NCBI GenBank assembly: GCA_015039465.1 | Contig: MU130733.1 | Span: forward strand, 1 to 64,000 | Direction: 5' to 3' | DNA: 64,000 nucleotides | Source: Phlegmacium glaucopus | Lineage: Eukaryota; Basidiomycota; Agaricomycetes; Agaricales; Cortinariaceae | Part shown: piece by piece, positions 1 to 11,560 of the stretch | Layout: each line of letters begins with the position of its first letter | Position numbering within the stretch: position 1 is the first letter of the stretch | The notes under the pieces: generated by a model | What the model saw: only the letters and a program-made list of their open reading frames with translations | Told to the model about the DNA's origin: nothing | Databases searched by the model: none | Position numbers and translations under genes: made by a program

Positions 1-1530
1 TTTTTCAATAAGAGTGTTCACTGTTAGGATATAAGACTGAGTCCACTGTTGTGATGCAGCCAGGGGTCCAGGGGGCGGAGCCCCCGGCAAGCCCTGAATC
101 CGTGCTGGAGGTCGGCAAAGCGGAGCGGCGCCGTGCCGAAGGCACGGGTTCATGGCTTGTTCTTGCTAACTCAGTAATGTACAAAGACGATCGATGACGT
201 AATTTGTAAATACAACCAAAGCCTTAGACTTAGACGTCGTTTCTTCTCCTCGTTAACAGAGTCGCTGAACTTGGATGAAGACATGACTGAAATGTTTCAA
301 AGTAGCAGTGAGTCGTTGCAATTGCTTATACGTGACCAAGACCTACATTATTCATCGTCGAATCAGACGTAGATCAAGATGGCATCCATACGCTCTGGAC
401 ATGCAAGTAGTTCGCTTGCTCCTGGCCAAGGTCATCGACTCATCGTTCAATTGACGTCGACTCCTGTGCTCACTTACTAGTATCGGCGCCAAAAGGCCTT
501 CCTGTCTTAACGTTAACCCTCGACCTCAACTTTGTGGCTCACGCCTGCCTGTCGACATTTCGTCTTATCAGCTAATGGATGGTTCCAGAAAGGCTTATCG
601 CTGGTCCCTCAGACGGAAGGCAATATAACAGCTCGTAAAAAGTGGGAGGTAAGTCTCCCCGTCATTTTGTCGACGTATCTAAGCCGAACCTTTCACTTTC
701 CAGCATCTTGCTCAGCTTTGAGTAACCAATTGAGATTGGAAACTGGTCGATGCTTCTTTGCCAACTGTTCATACCCCCTTCGCCCACAGTCCTCTCTCTT
801 TTCCCCATTACATCCTGGAATAAACTGCAAATTCTACAATCGATGTTTAGCCCACGATCTAAACATTACCAACTCCAAGCATCAACGCTGCCGTTTATGC
901 CACCTCACTACTAACAATCCCCAGCTTGATGTTGCTGCTTATAGGGTTGGGAAATGTTGCGGGCCTGTCGACTGATGATATTTGCCTTTGACGAATGGCG
1001 GTAGGTCGCTAACTTACTACCAACGTGAATAACGATGCCACTGACTGTCGCTGGCAAGGATCCCACCCTTTTTTCTACCACGAACTCATCAAAGTGGGAT
1101 ACAATTTTCAGCGATGACATGAACACGGTAACACGACCACCGAATACCTTTGAAGACGCCTCGATACCGCCTACTATCAAACGGTTACCCCTATCGGCTA
1201 CTATATTTCATCATCCAACTACGGTATTTAAGATGGAACGGAAATACTGTTATCAGTATGGTTGCGAAGCTTATTTTCCCAAGAGTATTTATTGAAGTGG
1301 CATCGAAACGGTGTGACCTACGAGTAGTGCAAGTAGCGAGAGGGAGTGCCGAGGACGTTCTTGATGAGCCATTACATATGATAATATTAGGCTTTGATTG
1401 TAGTGGTGTTGCCCATACTGCTGAATCAATTATTGTCATGTCTCCCCTTGTATTATGTACACACCTTGAGCGTGGGACTGAGAAGACAAACTTGTACAGC
1501 CACTGCCCTCTCTTCCTCTCTCCCACCATC
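1..1530. other. Region upstream of NLR1, no gene recognised
   Basis: Short overlapping open frames occur on both strands (for example 532-975 + and 1191-1646 -), but none shows a recognisable domain, and the overlap on both strands argues against coding. Around 60-100 there is a GC-rich imperfect inverted repeat (GGGGGC, short loop, GCCCCC) of the kind often seen inside fungal repeats. The last few hundred bases should include the promoter and 5' leader of the NLR gene starting at 1531, with a pyrimidine-rich stretch at 1504-1530 just before the ATG. Confidence 0.4.
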
Positions 1531-4500
1531 ATGTCGAGCGAAAGACCATCTAAGAACAATCGCATAACCAAAACTACTCGATCTCTGAAAGGGAAGTTAT
1601 CTTCTCTTTTACATATTTCACGCCCGCCCATACCATCGTCGATCAACGTGGATTCAAGTCCTGATAACCATGCCGCAACGACAGATGCAGGAACAAGGTG
1701 AGCAGCTGAATCCCTCTTTTCCGATACTTTATTAAATATTAATCTTTAACAGTAATGTGCCATTCGATTATCCTCCTTTGCCGGTCCCTATGGTCAGCAT
1801 CGACTGTACGCCCGACACAATGGTTGCAAGTACAGAAGCAGACCTTCTATCTCCGCCAATTTCAGTCCCAGGTAACTCAGCGTCAGAAGCTCCATCCACG
1901 GTTAGTATTTACCTTCCGCTCACCACCGGCGTGACTAAATTACTACCTGTTTAGCAAATCTCTCTTCGAAACTCCAATAGCCCATCTTCTGCCTTAAACA
2001 TTGTCGAAAACGTATATATGCATCAGCCGACAGTTGTCAATGCCAATAACGTACCAGAATTATCTTCCGCTCATCGTTGTCGCGACTAAATACCACCTGT
2101 TTAGCTGATCTCACTTCAGAACCCCAATAGCCCACTCTCTGCCTTACACGGTGTCGAAAACGTGTACATGCACCAGCCGACAATTAATGTAAACGTCGTT
2201 CTAGCTTTGAAAAGCTACTCTAGGTATTAACAGTTCTATATTCGCTTAGGTCCACAATGTGCCCAATGCCGATGGAAATGAAAATTCGAAGACTCGAATC
2301 TTTGTGAGCACATATAATCTTCAACGCAGAGCGTCTTCACTAACGGCTACTTGAAAACTAATAGAATGTACTACGTGAGAATCTCTTACCACGTGCTCAG
2401 TTTGCAGAATACGACGCATCATCTCCTGCTCCACGTAACGCATGTACAGAGAACACTCGCACCGCGATCCTTGATATACTACGGGAGTGGGCAAGTGATA
2501 ATACAGCCAAAAAGGTATACTGGCTCAACGGGATGGCTGGAACCGGCAAAACAACAATCGCTTATTCATTCAGTGAAATCCTCAATGAAAGGGAATCCCT
2601 TGGTGGTACCTTTTTTGCTTCTCATCTCCGGGTTGACACCAGTGATGTCCGTTGTATCATCCCCACCATTGCACTTCAGTTGGCAAAGTATCTTCCCTCT
2701 CTATCTCCTCTCATCTTGGATGCAGTGGAAACCAATCCTGACTGCTCATCTTGGAAGATTGGCAAACAATTCTTGAATTTTATTGTCAGACCACTCATGA
2801 CTATATACAGGGATACAAGAGATATAGTAGTTGTCCCAGTTATTGTTCTTGATGCTCTGGATGAGTGCTCTGACCAGTTCCTTGTGGCTCAGTTGCTTTC
2901 TATGATCTTGAAGCACAGTGCATCTATCCCATTGAAATTCTTCATCACTAGTCGTCCAGAAATGGTGGTGAAGGAGACTTTTGGTGATTCTCTGGGTGAC
3001 TCCAAATTCATCCTTCATGAGGTTGAAAAGGAGATTGTGAAGGCTGATATTGAGCTTTACATTAAAGGTTGCCTGCTTGATGGCCAAGTAAAGTACAATA
3101 GGCATAATTGGCCTCCTCAGGCTGAAGTTGAAAGCCTTGTGAGCATGTCTGGCACATTGTTCATTTATGCAGCCACTGTCTGCAAATATATTGCCCAGAG
3201 AGGTAGCTCTGGCATGCCTAGGCGTCTTTCAGATGCGGTCAACCCTGCATTGGGGATGACATCTGGTCTCATCCAGCCACTACATGTTCTTTATGAAAGA
3301 ATTTTGGATGCTGCCTATGAACCTACAAGTACTTGGGAGGCATCAGATATAGACAAGGTTCTTACAGTGATTGTATATGTCTATAATCCTCTTTCAATGA
3401 CTGCCATTAGTACTTTGATGCAAATGCCCATAGAACACACTGAGACTGCTCTTTCTTCACTTCATTCCTTGATACATATCCCATCTCAAAACCATGATCT
3501 ACCCCTCTCAATATTCCATGCCTCCTTCCATGATTTCATCAGTAATCAAATTCTTTCCTCAAAGCACTATCTTGACCCTTGTGTTTCACATAAGCATCTA
3601 GCAATTCAGTGCCTGGCTGTGATGGGGGAAAAATGGTCAGGGCAAGAAAGGGTATCTTATTTGGCAGAGAGGAAATGTGGAGATATTTCTGAATCTCTTG
3701 CATATGCTTGTTGTAGCTGGGTTTCACATTTCATATATTCAGACAACAAGGATGAAATGGATAAATTGAAAGATTTTTTCCAAAGACATCTTCTGAGATG
3801 GATGGATTGTTTGAGTATTTTAGGAAAGTTGGAAATGGCAATGCATTCATTACATTCACTAGAAGGTTGGACAAATGTAAGTGACCATGTTTCTACAGAT
3901 GGATTGCACCTTTAACAGAAACCAGGCCCAGAAGCTATTGAAGATGACAGTGATTGATGCTGAAATGTTCCTGAAAGAAAATTACAATTTTATTAAAAGT
4001 AACAGTCTTGAAGGATGTCCTTCAGCATTAGCTTGGCTGCCAGAAAAATCAGATATTTGGCAAACATATGGAAGTAGGATGGATTGTCCATGGAAGCTCT
4101 GCTTTGGAAGGAGAAAAGCATGGAGCTTCACTGAAGCAGTTTTAAGACATTCAGGTGAGGTCTACTCTGCTGTCTTCTCTCCTGATGGTGTGCATATTGT
4201 GACTGCATCTTCAGATAAGACTGCAAAAATATGGAATACAGCCACAGGAGAGTGTGAGGCAGAGCTGAAAGGACATTCAGGAACTGTCTGGTCTGCTGTC
4301 TTCTCTGATGGCATGCAGGTTGTGTCTTCATCTGATGATCACACTGCAAGAATATGGAATACAGCCACAGGAGAGTGTGAGGCAGAGCTGAAAGGACATT
4401 TAGGATTTGTATTATCTGCTGTCTTCTCTCCTGATGGTATGCATATTGTGTCTGCATCCAATGATCACACTGCAAGGATATGGAATACAGCCAGAGGAGA

Positions 4501-6129
4501 ATGTGAGGCAGAGCTGAAAGGACATTCAAGATTAGTATTCTCTGCTGTCTTCTCTCCTGATAGTATGCATATTGTGTCTGCAGCTGAAGATCGCACTCCA
4601 AGGATATGGAATACAGCTACAGGAGAGTGTGAGGCAAAGCTAATAGGACATTCAAGATCAGTGTCCTCTGCTGTCTTCTCTCCTGATGGTATGCATATTG
4701 TGTCTGCATCTGATGACTGCACTGCAAGGATCTGGAACACAGCCACAGGGGAGTGTGAGGTAGAGCTGAAAGGGCATTCAGCATCCCCAGCCCCTGCTGT
4801 CTTCTCTCCTGATGGTATGCATATTGTGACTGCATCTTCAGATCACACTGCAAGGATCTGGAATACAGCCACAGGAGAGTGTGAGGCAAAGTTGATAGGA
4901 CATTCAGGACCAGTGTCCTCTGCTGTCTTCTCTCCTGATGGTATGCATATCTTGTCTGCATCTGATGACTGCACTGCAAGGATCTGGAATACAGCCACAG
5001 GAGAGTGTGAGGTAGAGCTAAAAGGGCATTCATTAAATCTCAATTTTGCTGCCTTCTCTCCTGATGGTATGCATATTGTGTCTGCATCTTTAGATTTCAC
5101 TGCACAGATATGGAATCCAGCAGCAGGGGAGTGTGAGACAGAGATGAAAGGACATTCACAGAAGACCTACTCTGTTGCCTTTGATGGTATGCATATTGTG
5201 TCTGCATCTAATGATCACACTGCATGGATCTGGAATACAGCTACAGGAGAGTGTGAGGCAGAGCTAAGAGGACATTCAGGAACTGTCACCTCTGCTGTCT
5301 TCTCTCCTGATGGTATGCAAATTGTGTCTGCATCTTGTGATCACACTGCAAGGATCTGGAATACAGCCACAGGTGAGTGTAAATCAGAGCTGAAAGGACA
5401 TTCAGGATTTGTCAGCTCTGCTGTCTTCTCACCTGATGGTCTGCATATTGTGTCTGCATCTTATGATCACACTGTAAGGATCTGGAATACAGCCACAGGA
5501 GAGTGTGAGGCAGAGCTGAAAGGACATTCAGGATTTGTCTACTCTGCTGTCTTCTCTCCTGATGGTGTGCATATTGTGACTGCATCTTCAGATAAGACTG
5601 CAAAAATATGGAATACAACTACAGGAGAGTGTGAGACAGACCTGAAAGGACATTCAGGAACTGTCTACTCTGCTCTCTTCTCTCCTGATGGTCTTCATAT
5701 TGTGTCTGCATCTAGTGATAACACTGTAAGGATCTGGGATAGAGCCACAGGAGAGTGTGAGACAGTACTGAATAGAGATACCTTGGTTCTATGTTTATCT
5801 GATCACAGTCAATCACCTAGTCTATCATTGCTTCCTGATGGTGTTTTTATCTACTCTGATCCCTTTCATCGTGGACTTTGTCTCTCATTATTCTTACCAT
5901 TTCTTGATATATATAAAGACAAAATAGTCAATACCATAAGCCTCCATGAAATTTGGATTCCCCCACCTTTCAATAACCCAATATCTGTTAACTATCACTT
6001 GTCTAAAATATGCCTTGGATATTCAACAGGAAAATTTTTGCTTCTAGAGGTATGTATGGCTCTTATGTTATATTGCACATTGTTATTTCATTGCTCAATA
6101 CTTTCTTTCAAATATAGTTTGAAAATTAG
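1531..6129 (+). CDS. NLR1: NACHT-WD40 repeat NLR-like protein (8 exons, 1398 aa)
   Basis: Probable STAND-type signalling ATPase of the fungal NLR class (HET-E/NWD-like), presumably cytosolic and involved in non-self or conflict sensing (inference from the family). Exons by GT-AG junctions: 1531-1697, 1753-1900, 1955-2050, 2105-2188, 2250-2303, 2365-3876, 3926-6049, 6118-6129. They sum to 4197 nt, an exact frame. Residues 1-183 form a short, low-complexity N-terminus with no recognised effector domain. The NACHT domain follows: Walker A GMAGTGKT at about 239-246 and Walker B VIVLDALDE at about 342-350, preceded by the typical ILREWA..WLNG segment. Thirteen WD40 repeats fill about 762-1304, followed by a 94-residue tail. 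The 49-nt intron 3877-3925 joins the two long frames. The start ATG sits in CACCATCATGTCG context; an upstream exon cannot be excluded. The gene appears intact, unlike NLR2 at 56.4-59.4 kb. Confidence 0.85.
1905..2204 (+). repeat. Tandem duplication of an intron-exon unit inside NLR1
   Basis: Two adjacent 150-nt units are clearly homologous: each has a 54-nt intron ending ACCTGTTTAG followed by a short exon coding ISL.N.NSP.SAL...VENVYMHQPT. Both introns (1901-1954 and 2051-2104) are exactly 54 nt. The exons differ at many positions, so the duplication is not very recent. The exon lies in the linker before the NACHT domain. Confidence 0.8.
4148..5776 (+). repeat. WD40 repeat array with high internal identity (13 x about 126 nt)
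   Basis: Thirteen units begin HSG.V.SAVFSPDG and end NTATGECEAELKG. Eleven are 42 codons, unit 2 lacks one codon (FSDG) and unit 9 lacks two (AFDGM), all in frame. Differences concentrate at the few positions after HSG and around S.DHTA, which in WD40 propellers lie on the exposed surface, while framework codons stay nearly identical at nucleotide level. Thirteen repeats would be close to two seven-bladed propellers (inference). Confidence 0.9.
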
Positions 6130-6536
6130 CTTCTTAAAATTATGACACCAGGCAGAGCATGCTTTCTTTTCACAACAATATTTATGTACTGAAAAGGGAT
6201 GGATTTGGACATAAAGACTGTAAGACAAATATATTTAAGTAATTGTCAACAAAGTAAAAGATGAAAACAAAGTAATTGTAGAAGCTGGTGACATGCCTAA
6301 CACCTATTCAAGCACAGCCACATTTTTTCTTACCAAAACATCAATAAATTCCCTTTTGGAATATACATATATTGAGAGGATATCTTTGAGAATAAAACCC
6401 TACAGTTCATGGACCAAAAGGGTGCAATGTCAAGCTTGGCTTGACACCTGGCTGGTGGTATATAAGCAGTTCAATGATGTCCTCTGACATCAGTATTACT
6501 ATAGCTAACATCCCCTAACATCAAGGTACAACTGCT
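6130..6536. other. AT-rich 3' flank of NLR1
   Basis: Probable 3' UTR and intergenic sequence after the NLR1 stop codon at 6127-6129. I see no gene or clear element here. Confidence 0.4.
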
Positions 6537-6631
6537 GTTTTACCACTGCACCCAGCAACACCCTCCTACAGCTTTTGCTCTAACATTGCCCTCATCTCTC
6601 TACTCTGTGCTCCCCCTCCTAAGCTGGCCCC

Positions 6632-8211
6632 ATGTCCTCTTCATTTACCTCTGTTGATGTGACCCTGGACTCTCTCACTGAACTCCTCCTTTGGGTGTCC
6701 AGGTGTCTTGATGCCCTGGATGCTCAACTCATTGCACTCAAGTCTAAACCCCTCCTACCACTGCCTCTGCCTCTGCCTCTGCCTCTGCCCCTGGCCCTCA
6801 TTGTTATGAATGTCTGGTATGCTTACGGCCCCTTCATTCTTTTTCTCCTTTCATCACCATGTACTATACTTTCTCTTTCCCTTATTGTTACCTTCTTACA
6901 CCACCATTCCCCAACCTACCCTTTGCCCTACCCTTTGCCCTGAACCTTGTACTATATATAGCTATCACTTCCATTCCACTATCTCTGACTCATACCAACT
7001 CATATGCTGCACACGGTGATAGGATCCATATAGCCTCTAGGTTTGCAAACTGTTTATTTTTTGCGATTTAACAACTTTGCAGTATATGCGGATGCCTCGC
7101 AGGTACCAACTTTATTTGCACTCTCATTTGCAGTTCTCGCACATCCTTCACACCTCACACAACACGATATAGTCCTCGCATGACCTTCATAACTATCCAA
7201 AGCACCCTCATTTCTCTTCGCATTTCATACTTTGACATATCTTCAGTTCTCTCAGTCAATATTTGGACTTAATCATTTCATCCTTTCGCAACCACACCTT
7301 CGCACAGCCACTATCTAATCTCACGGTCTTTCACGGCTCGCATACACATCCCTTTCACTGGTGTTATCATGGTCTGTGTTGTTTTCAACTTACTTTCTTT
7401 TAACTTTCCATATATATTATTTTATCATCTCCTTCAAAACAGGAGGTCATTCAACTGGCCTCCCTACTCATCACTTTTATTTTTACTTTATCTCCTATTC
7501 CTTTGTTACCAAACTACTGGGTTCATGTGACTTTGCATTAGCTCAATTTTTACATTACTGTTTCGCATATCTGCACCTGGTTAGTTTACAACTCTTGTAT
7601 TAAGTATCCATAGCAAGTAGGAGGGAAGGTGAACAGGAGACGGCCAGAGTTTTGATCCCATAAACTTTGCAGCAATGTTCTAAGTCAATAGTCTCATCCT
7701 TTAAGCTACTTTGCATACCACGTTATCATTCGCGAACTTTGCTATCTTTGCAGTCTACTTGTCTTACATATTTCAATACTGCGAACTTCTCTTTAATTCT
7801 ATCAAGGAAATCTACATTAACCCCTCCAAACTATGTTACTACTTGTGGTCTAATCCCACCGCAGGTACATCAACGGACTATGGGCACTGCCCCTATCTCT
7901 GACTCATACCTCTACTATATAAGAGCCCTCCCAATAGCTATAATCCTTATTTTAGACCTTCTGTACCTTATGGTCTTAATCTACCAGCTTGCTCAGAATC
8001 CCTCAAACATCTCAGTCTCTCTGGTGATAATGATTGCAGTTGTACATAAGCCTCTAGTTATTTGGTCTATCAGCTCAGCACTGAATGCAAGTGCAAGCTT
8101 ATAGTCGCTGTAACACTCATGCTGAAAAAGCCCCTAGGAAGACTAGATCCACAGCCCCCATCAAATTGTCAGCTACAACAATCACCTCTACAATTTGTTC
8201 TACCACCACCC
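6632..8211 (+). pseudogene. Retroelement gag-like N-terminal stub, split by a solo LTR
   Basis: A short frame starts at ATG 6632 and runs through a CTCTGC microsatellite (about 6768-6795, Leu-Pro alternation) into a solo LTR at 6802. The sequence resumes at 8116/8121 with a Lys/Ser/Thr-rich continuation until a second LTR at 8212. A short leader ORF followed by low-complexity sequence resembles the start of LTR-retroelement gag genes, but I see no diagnostic motif, so the identity is an inference from context. Confidence 0.3.
6802..8115 (+). mobile_element. Solo LTR (TGTTATG...TGTAACA), TSD CTCAT
   Basis: Starts TGTTATGAATG and ends GCTGTAACA; the 5-bp target-site duplication CTCAT stands at 6797-6801 and 8116-8120. 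Length is 1314 bp with no protein domain. Orientation is set by the TG...CA ends only and is uncertain. It may contain further insertions; the phrase TATCTCTGACTCATACC occurs twice (around 6981 and 7893). Confidence 0.75.
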
Positions 8212-8460
8212 TGTTAGGGCAACTGCGACACTGACTTAGTCAAGCTAGCAGGGGTTCCTAAAGTTAATATATTATAAATGTGACTATGACTAACTCACCT
8301 AGCAGGGGATCCTAAAAGGAAAAGATAGGAATCTCTGCTAAGGTGAGGAGCTATTTAAGTACAGTAGTAGCTACCATTGTTATCACAATAAATGGCAATT
8401 GCCATTGAGCTGTTGTGTAATGTGCCATAGTTTTTATGAAAGGCCTTTCATAAACTTGCC

Positions 8461-8650
8461 ATGTCTCTTTCAATCCTTGTTTCAATCCCTTTCAATCCCT
8501 TTCAATCCTTGTTTCAATCCCTCTCAATCCCTTTCAATCCCTTTCAATCCTTTCAATCCTTTCAATTCTTTCAATTCCTTCAATTCCTTTCAATTCCTTC
8601 AATTCCTTTCAATCCTTTCAATCCTTTCAATCCCTTTCAATCCTTTTCAA
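8461..8650. repeat. TTTCAATCCC/TTTCAATTCC decamer array
   Basis: About 19 degenerate copies of a 9-10 bp unit. The reverse-complement array GGGATTGAAA lies at about 8874-8957, so both arms of the fold-back carry the same satellite in opposite orientation. Confidence 0.85.
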
Positions 8651-8763
8651 TATGATTGTAAATTGAATATGGTAAATTACATAATCTATCTCATGGAATA
8701 TTATGGCTTTTTGTGCATTTTATCTTGTTGCTGAGGTCATTTTATGGCCTCTCTTGATATGTT

Positions 8764-8845
8764 TCAGTTAGGGTTCAGTTAGGGTTCAGTTAGGGTCCAT
8801 TTAGGGTCCATTTAGGGTTCTGTTAGGGTTCTGTTAGGGTTCATG
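8764..8845. repeat. TTAGGG-containing 11-12 bp repeats
   Basis: Seven TTAGGG hexamers spaced by TTCAG, TCCAT or TTCTG (unit about 11 bp). They are interspersed and not a contiguous telomere tract, and they lie in the loop of a mobile element. Confidence 0.8.
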
Positions 8846-9373
8846 GGTACATAGAAAATAACTGATTATTTATTGAAAGGATTGAAGGGATTGAAAGGGA
8901 TTGAAAGGGATTGAAAGGATTGAAAGGGATTGAAAGGGATTGAAAGGATTGAAAGAGACATGGCAAGTTTATGAAAGGCCTTTCATAAAAACTATGGCAC
9001 ATTACACAACAGCTCAATGGCAATTGCCATTCTATTGTGATTATAGTGGCAGCTACCACTCTTAAGTACAGATATGGACATAACAGACATATGAAAATAA
9101 ATAAATAAATGATACAAGAATAAAATAATAAATGTGGTGTCATGTAAAATAATAAAATGATAATTACAAAGTTGTAAGTTGGGGTCTGATTGGGAGTTGT
9201 GGTAGAGTTGGGCCCAATTGGTTGGACAAGCAATCAAGTTTGCCAATGAGGTGGAATGTAGATGTTCAGGAGGTTGAATTGGGTTCAGGTGTGAGTTCAG
9301 GTTTGGGAGTGAGATTGGGTTTGGGCCTGATCAGGAGTTGGGAGTTAGGTTTGAAATCAGGTGTCCCCTAACA

Positions 9374-9537
9374 CACCCTACCTGCTGGTAGATAGGGCTA
9401 ACCCCTGTTGTGAAATGGCCATAGTGCAGCATTGGACTAATAAATGTATCAGCACAAATAAAATATCGTAATACAAATTGATAGCACACCTTGATTTTTA
9501 TATACTCCTTCCAGACATTAGCCTCTGCATCAGTTTG
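9374..9537. other. Sequence between the solo LTR and the DIRS-like element
   Basis: Remnant of the host sequence of the LTR, possibly the retroelement whose stub lies at 6632. No coding potential or element boundary is recognised. Confidence 0.3.
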
Positions 9538-10018
9538 CTTCTACAGCAAAGTGAGGTACAAGCGAAGAGATAGAATAAGGTCTTTGAGAAGATGAGAAGT
9601 GCATCACATGCATCTTCCCTCTTTCTCTTCACGAGGTCTTTGCTGTGATCCACCAGATCTGGTCAGAATTTTTTTCCAGCCCAAATGGCAGTAATAGAGC
9701 CAATTTTTCTGACCAGATTCTAATCAGATTTAATTCTGACCAATTTCCGAGCAGAATCCGACCAGAATTGAGCTTAAGAAATTAATCCCCTGACCATACT
9801 AATAATAATAAAATAATTATATAATCTGTATGATGCAGGAATTGAACCAGTAACCAAATATAACAATGTGTAAGGATTGCAATGCCTTGCTGCTGTCAAA
9901 ATTCTGTATTTTGTTCAGTGCGAGGGGTGTGATCACGTGATCACATGTGACACCCCAAGTTGTGTTGATTCAGGTTTGTTCTCTTAACTGTTTCTCACGT
10001 CACACGGCCAGCAACGAC

Positions 10019-10051
10019 GACCACAGACGATGCACAGCATCGTCTGTGGTC
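10019..10051. repeat. Perfect hairpin, 15-bp arms
   Basis: GACCACAGACGATGC, loop ACA, then the exact complement, followed immediately by ATAAAAGGG (TATA-like). Its role is unknown. Confidence 0.8.
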
Positions 10052-10069
10052 ATAAAAGGGTAAGTCGAT

Positions 10070-11180
10070 TATATCGACATTTATTATATACTAATACCCA
10101 ATACGCAACAACAGCACAAATAACAACAACGAACAACGACAGCAGCATAACGACGACAAGGGCAGCACGACGACGACGACGACGACGTGCCACATCGTAA
10201 CGGTAACCCCCCCTCACCAGGGGGGGTATTTTTTTATTTCATTTTATCTTACTTCATTACTAACACTTTATAATAGTTCATGTACGATGTACGACAACGA
10301 CAACAAACAACTACGACAAACAACACGTACAATGACGACGTACGACACCTACAACAACATACAATGCGTACAACAACGACGTACGACACCCACAATGACA
10401 TACAACACCTACAACAGAACGACGATGACCGCAGCACAATGATGAGGCTGACGACTACCACATAACAACGGTAACCACCCCCCCCTTCACTGGGGGGGGG
10501 ATTTTTTTTTATATTCTATTCTAATCCTCTGCTAACAGATTATATTAGGCTTGTACGACGTACAACAACGATAACAAACGACAAACGACACGTAAGACAA
10601 CACCCACATGCATCCACTGACACCCAGACACGTCCAGTTACACACACACACGTACAATGACAGCCCGACAACACCCACACACGTCCAATGACGCCCAGAC
10701 ATGTACAACAACACCCCAACAACACCCACATGCGTCCAATGACGCCCAGACCTGTACAATGACACCCCGACAACACCTACACGTGTCTAATGACGCCCCG
10801 ACACGTCCAGTTACACCCACACGCGTACAACGTCACCCCGACAACACAGACACATACGATGACACCCGGATGCATACGACGACACCCAGACGCGTACAGA
10901 CGCGTACGACGACACCCACCCACACCCACACACGTCCAATGGCGCCCACATGGATACAACAACGTACGACACCCACCCACCGCCCCTCATTCCTTGCTAC
11001 AACAACAACAACCTCTTACAGGGTTTCTATTTATTTTAATGGATAACGACGACGGCAATGACAGCACCCCCACTGGGGGCCTATTCTTTTTTACTTTCTA
11101 TCTTTTTTTTACTTTCTACTTGATACTTTTTATAGGCTACGAAAATGACACCAACAACCCCTCTCACTAGGGTATTTGTT
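10070..11180. repeat. Low-complexity ACGAC/ACAAC/CACCC region with C-tract/G-tract hairpins
   Basis: Biased sequence of CAACAACG and ACACCCAC type. Four blocks of C-tract, TCACT or CACC, G-tract and then T-tract occur at about 10207, 10480, 11065 and 11160. A related arrangement exists at 51240-51850. Confidence 0.7.
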
Positions 11181-11470
11181 TTGATACTTTACTAGGCTAT
11201 TAGTATTAATAAAATGAATAATATTGAACTTTTTGTATTCAAGATATTTGAGAATATAGAATTTTTTCTTAGAATCCTTTTAGAAATTACTGGCTAAGTA
11301 AGATTCTGATCAGATTCTGACCAATTCTGGTGGGGGACAGTAAAGTACTGAATTAGATATATTATTTTGTACTTCTAATGTATTGGTAACTAATCCCCCC
11401 TCAAAAAGAGGGGTAATTAATCCATTTTAATTCTGATCAGATCTGCTCAGAATCTGCTCAGATCTGAGCA

Positions 11471-11560
11471 GAACTGGTCAGAACTGGTCAGAACTGGTCA
11501 GAACTGGTCAGAACTGGTCAGAACTGGTCAGAACTGGTCAGAACTGGTCAGAACTGGTCA
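11471..11560. repeat. Nine perfect copies of GAACTGGTCA
   Basis: Contiguous 10-bp tandem array near the right end of the hAT-like element, in a context of degenerate GATCTG/CAGATC motifs. A subterminal transposase-binding array is a possible reading. Confidence 0.9.

Larger units (their letters stand above)
8363..9061. mobile_element. Fold-back/MITE-like element inside the LTR, TSD TTAAGTAC
   Basis: About 100-bp inverted arms (8363-8468 and about 8960-9060) share AATGGCAATTGCCATTGAGC and TGAAAGGCCTTTCATAAA in opposite orientation. The 8-bp duplication TTAAGTAC at 8355-8362 and 9062-9069 fits a hAT-type insertion; the uninterrupted LTR at 15.4 kb has the site once. Inside each arm is a decamer array (TTTCAATCCC on the left, its complement on the right), and the loop holds TTAGGG-containing repeats. 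Confidence 0.8.
8212..9373 (+). mobile_element. Solo LTR, family L (TGTTAGGGCAAC...CCCCTAACA), TSD CACCC
   Basis: The termini match the copy at 15248-15660, including the internal motifs CTAGCAGGGGATCC and TATTTAAGTAC. The TSD CACCC is present at 8207-8211 and 9374-9378. The copy is 1162 bp instead of about 413 bp because a fold-back element (8363-9061) interrupts it. Confidence 0.85.

Noticed and set aside
3877..3898. A 22-nt intron joining the two long NLR1 frames
   Set aside because: The same donor with the acceptor at 3925 gives a 49-nt intron of normal size, keeps the frame and has a TTTAAC branch-like site; no ultra-short intron or frameshift is needed.
4128..5618. Long minus-strand frames across the WD40 array
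   Set aside because: They repeat with the 126-nt period and mirror the coding strand; they are shadows of the repeats.
8764..8845. TTAGGG repeats as a telomere or chromosome end
   Set aside because: Hexamers are interrupted by spacers, and the block lies inside a mobile element with its own TSD.
10207..10240. Intrinsic (Rho-independent type) terminators
   Set aside because: A GC hairpin with a T tail looks like one, but the organism is a eukaryote and the blocks recur as part of repeats.
10249..10980. Overlapping frames encoding Cys/Val-rich or Thr/His-rich proteins
   Set aside because: They arise from ACGAC/ACACCC simple repeats on both strands, with no start context or domain.
11471..11560. 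CRISPR-like array
   Set aside because: The repeats are directly contiguous decamers without spacers, and the organism is a fungus; it is a tandem repeat.
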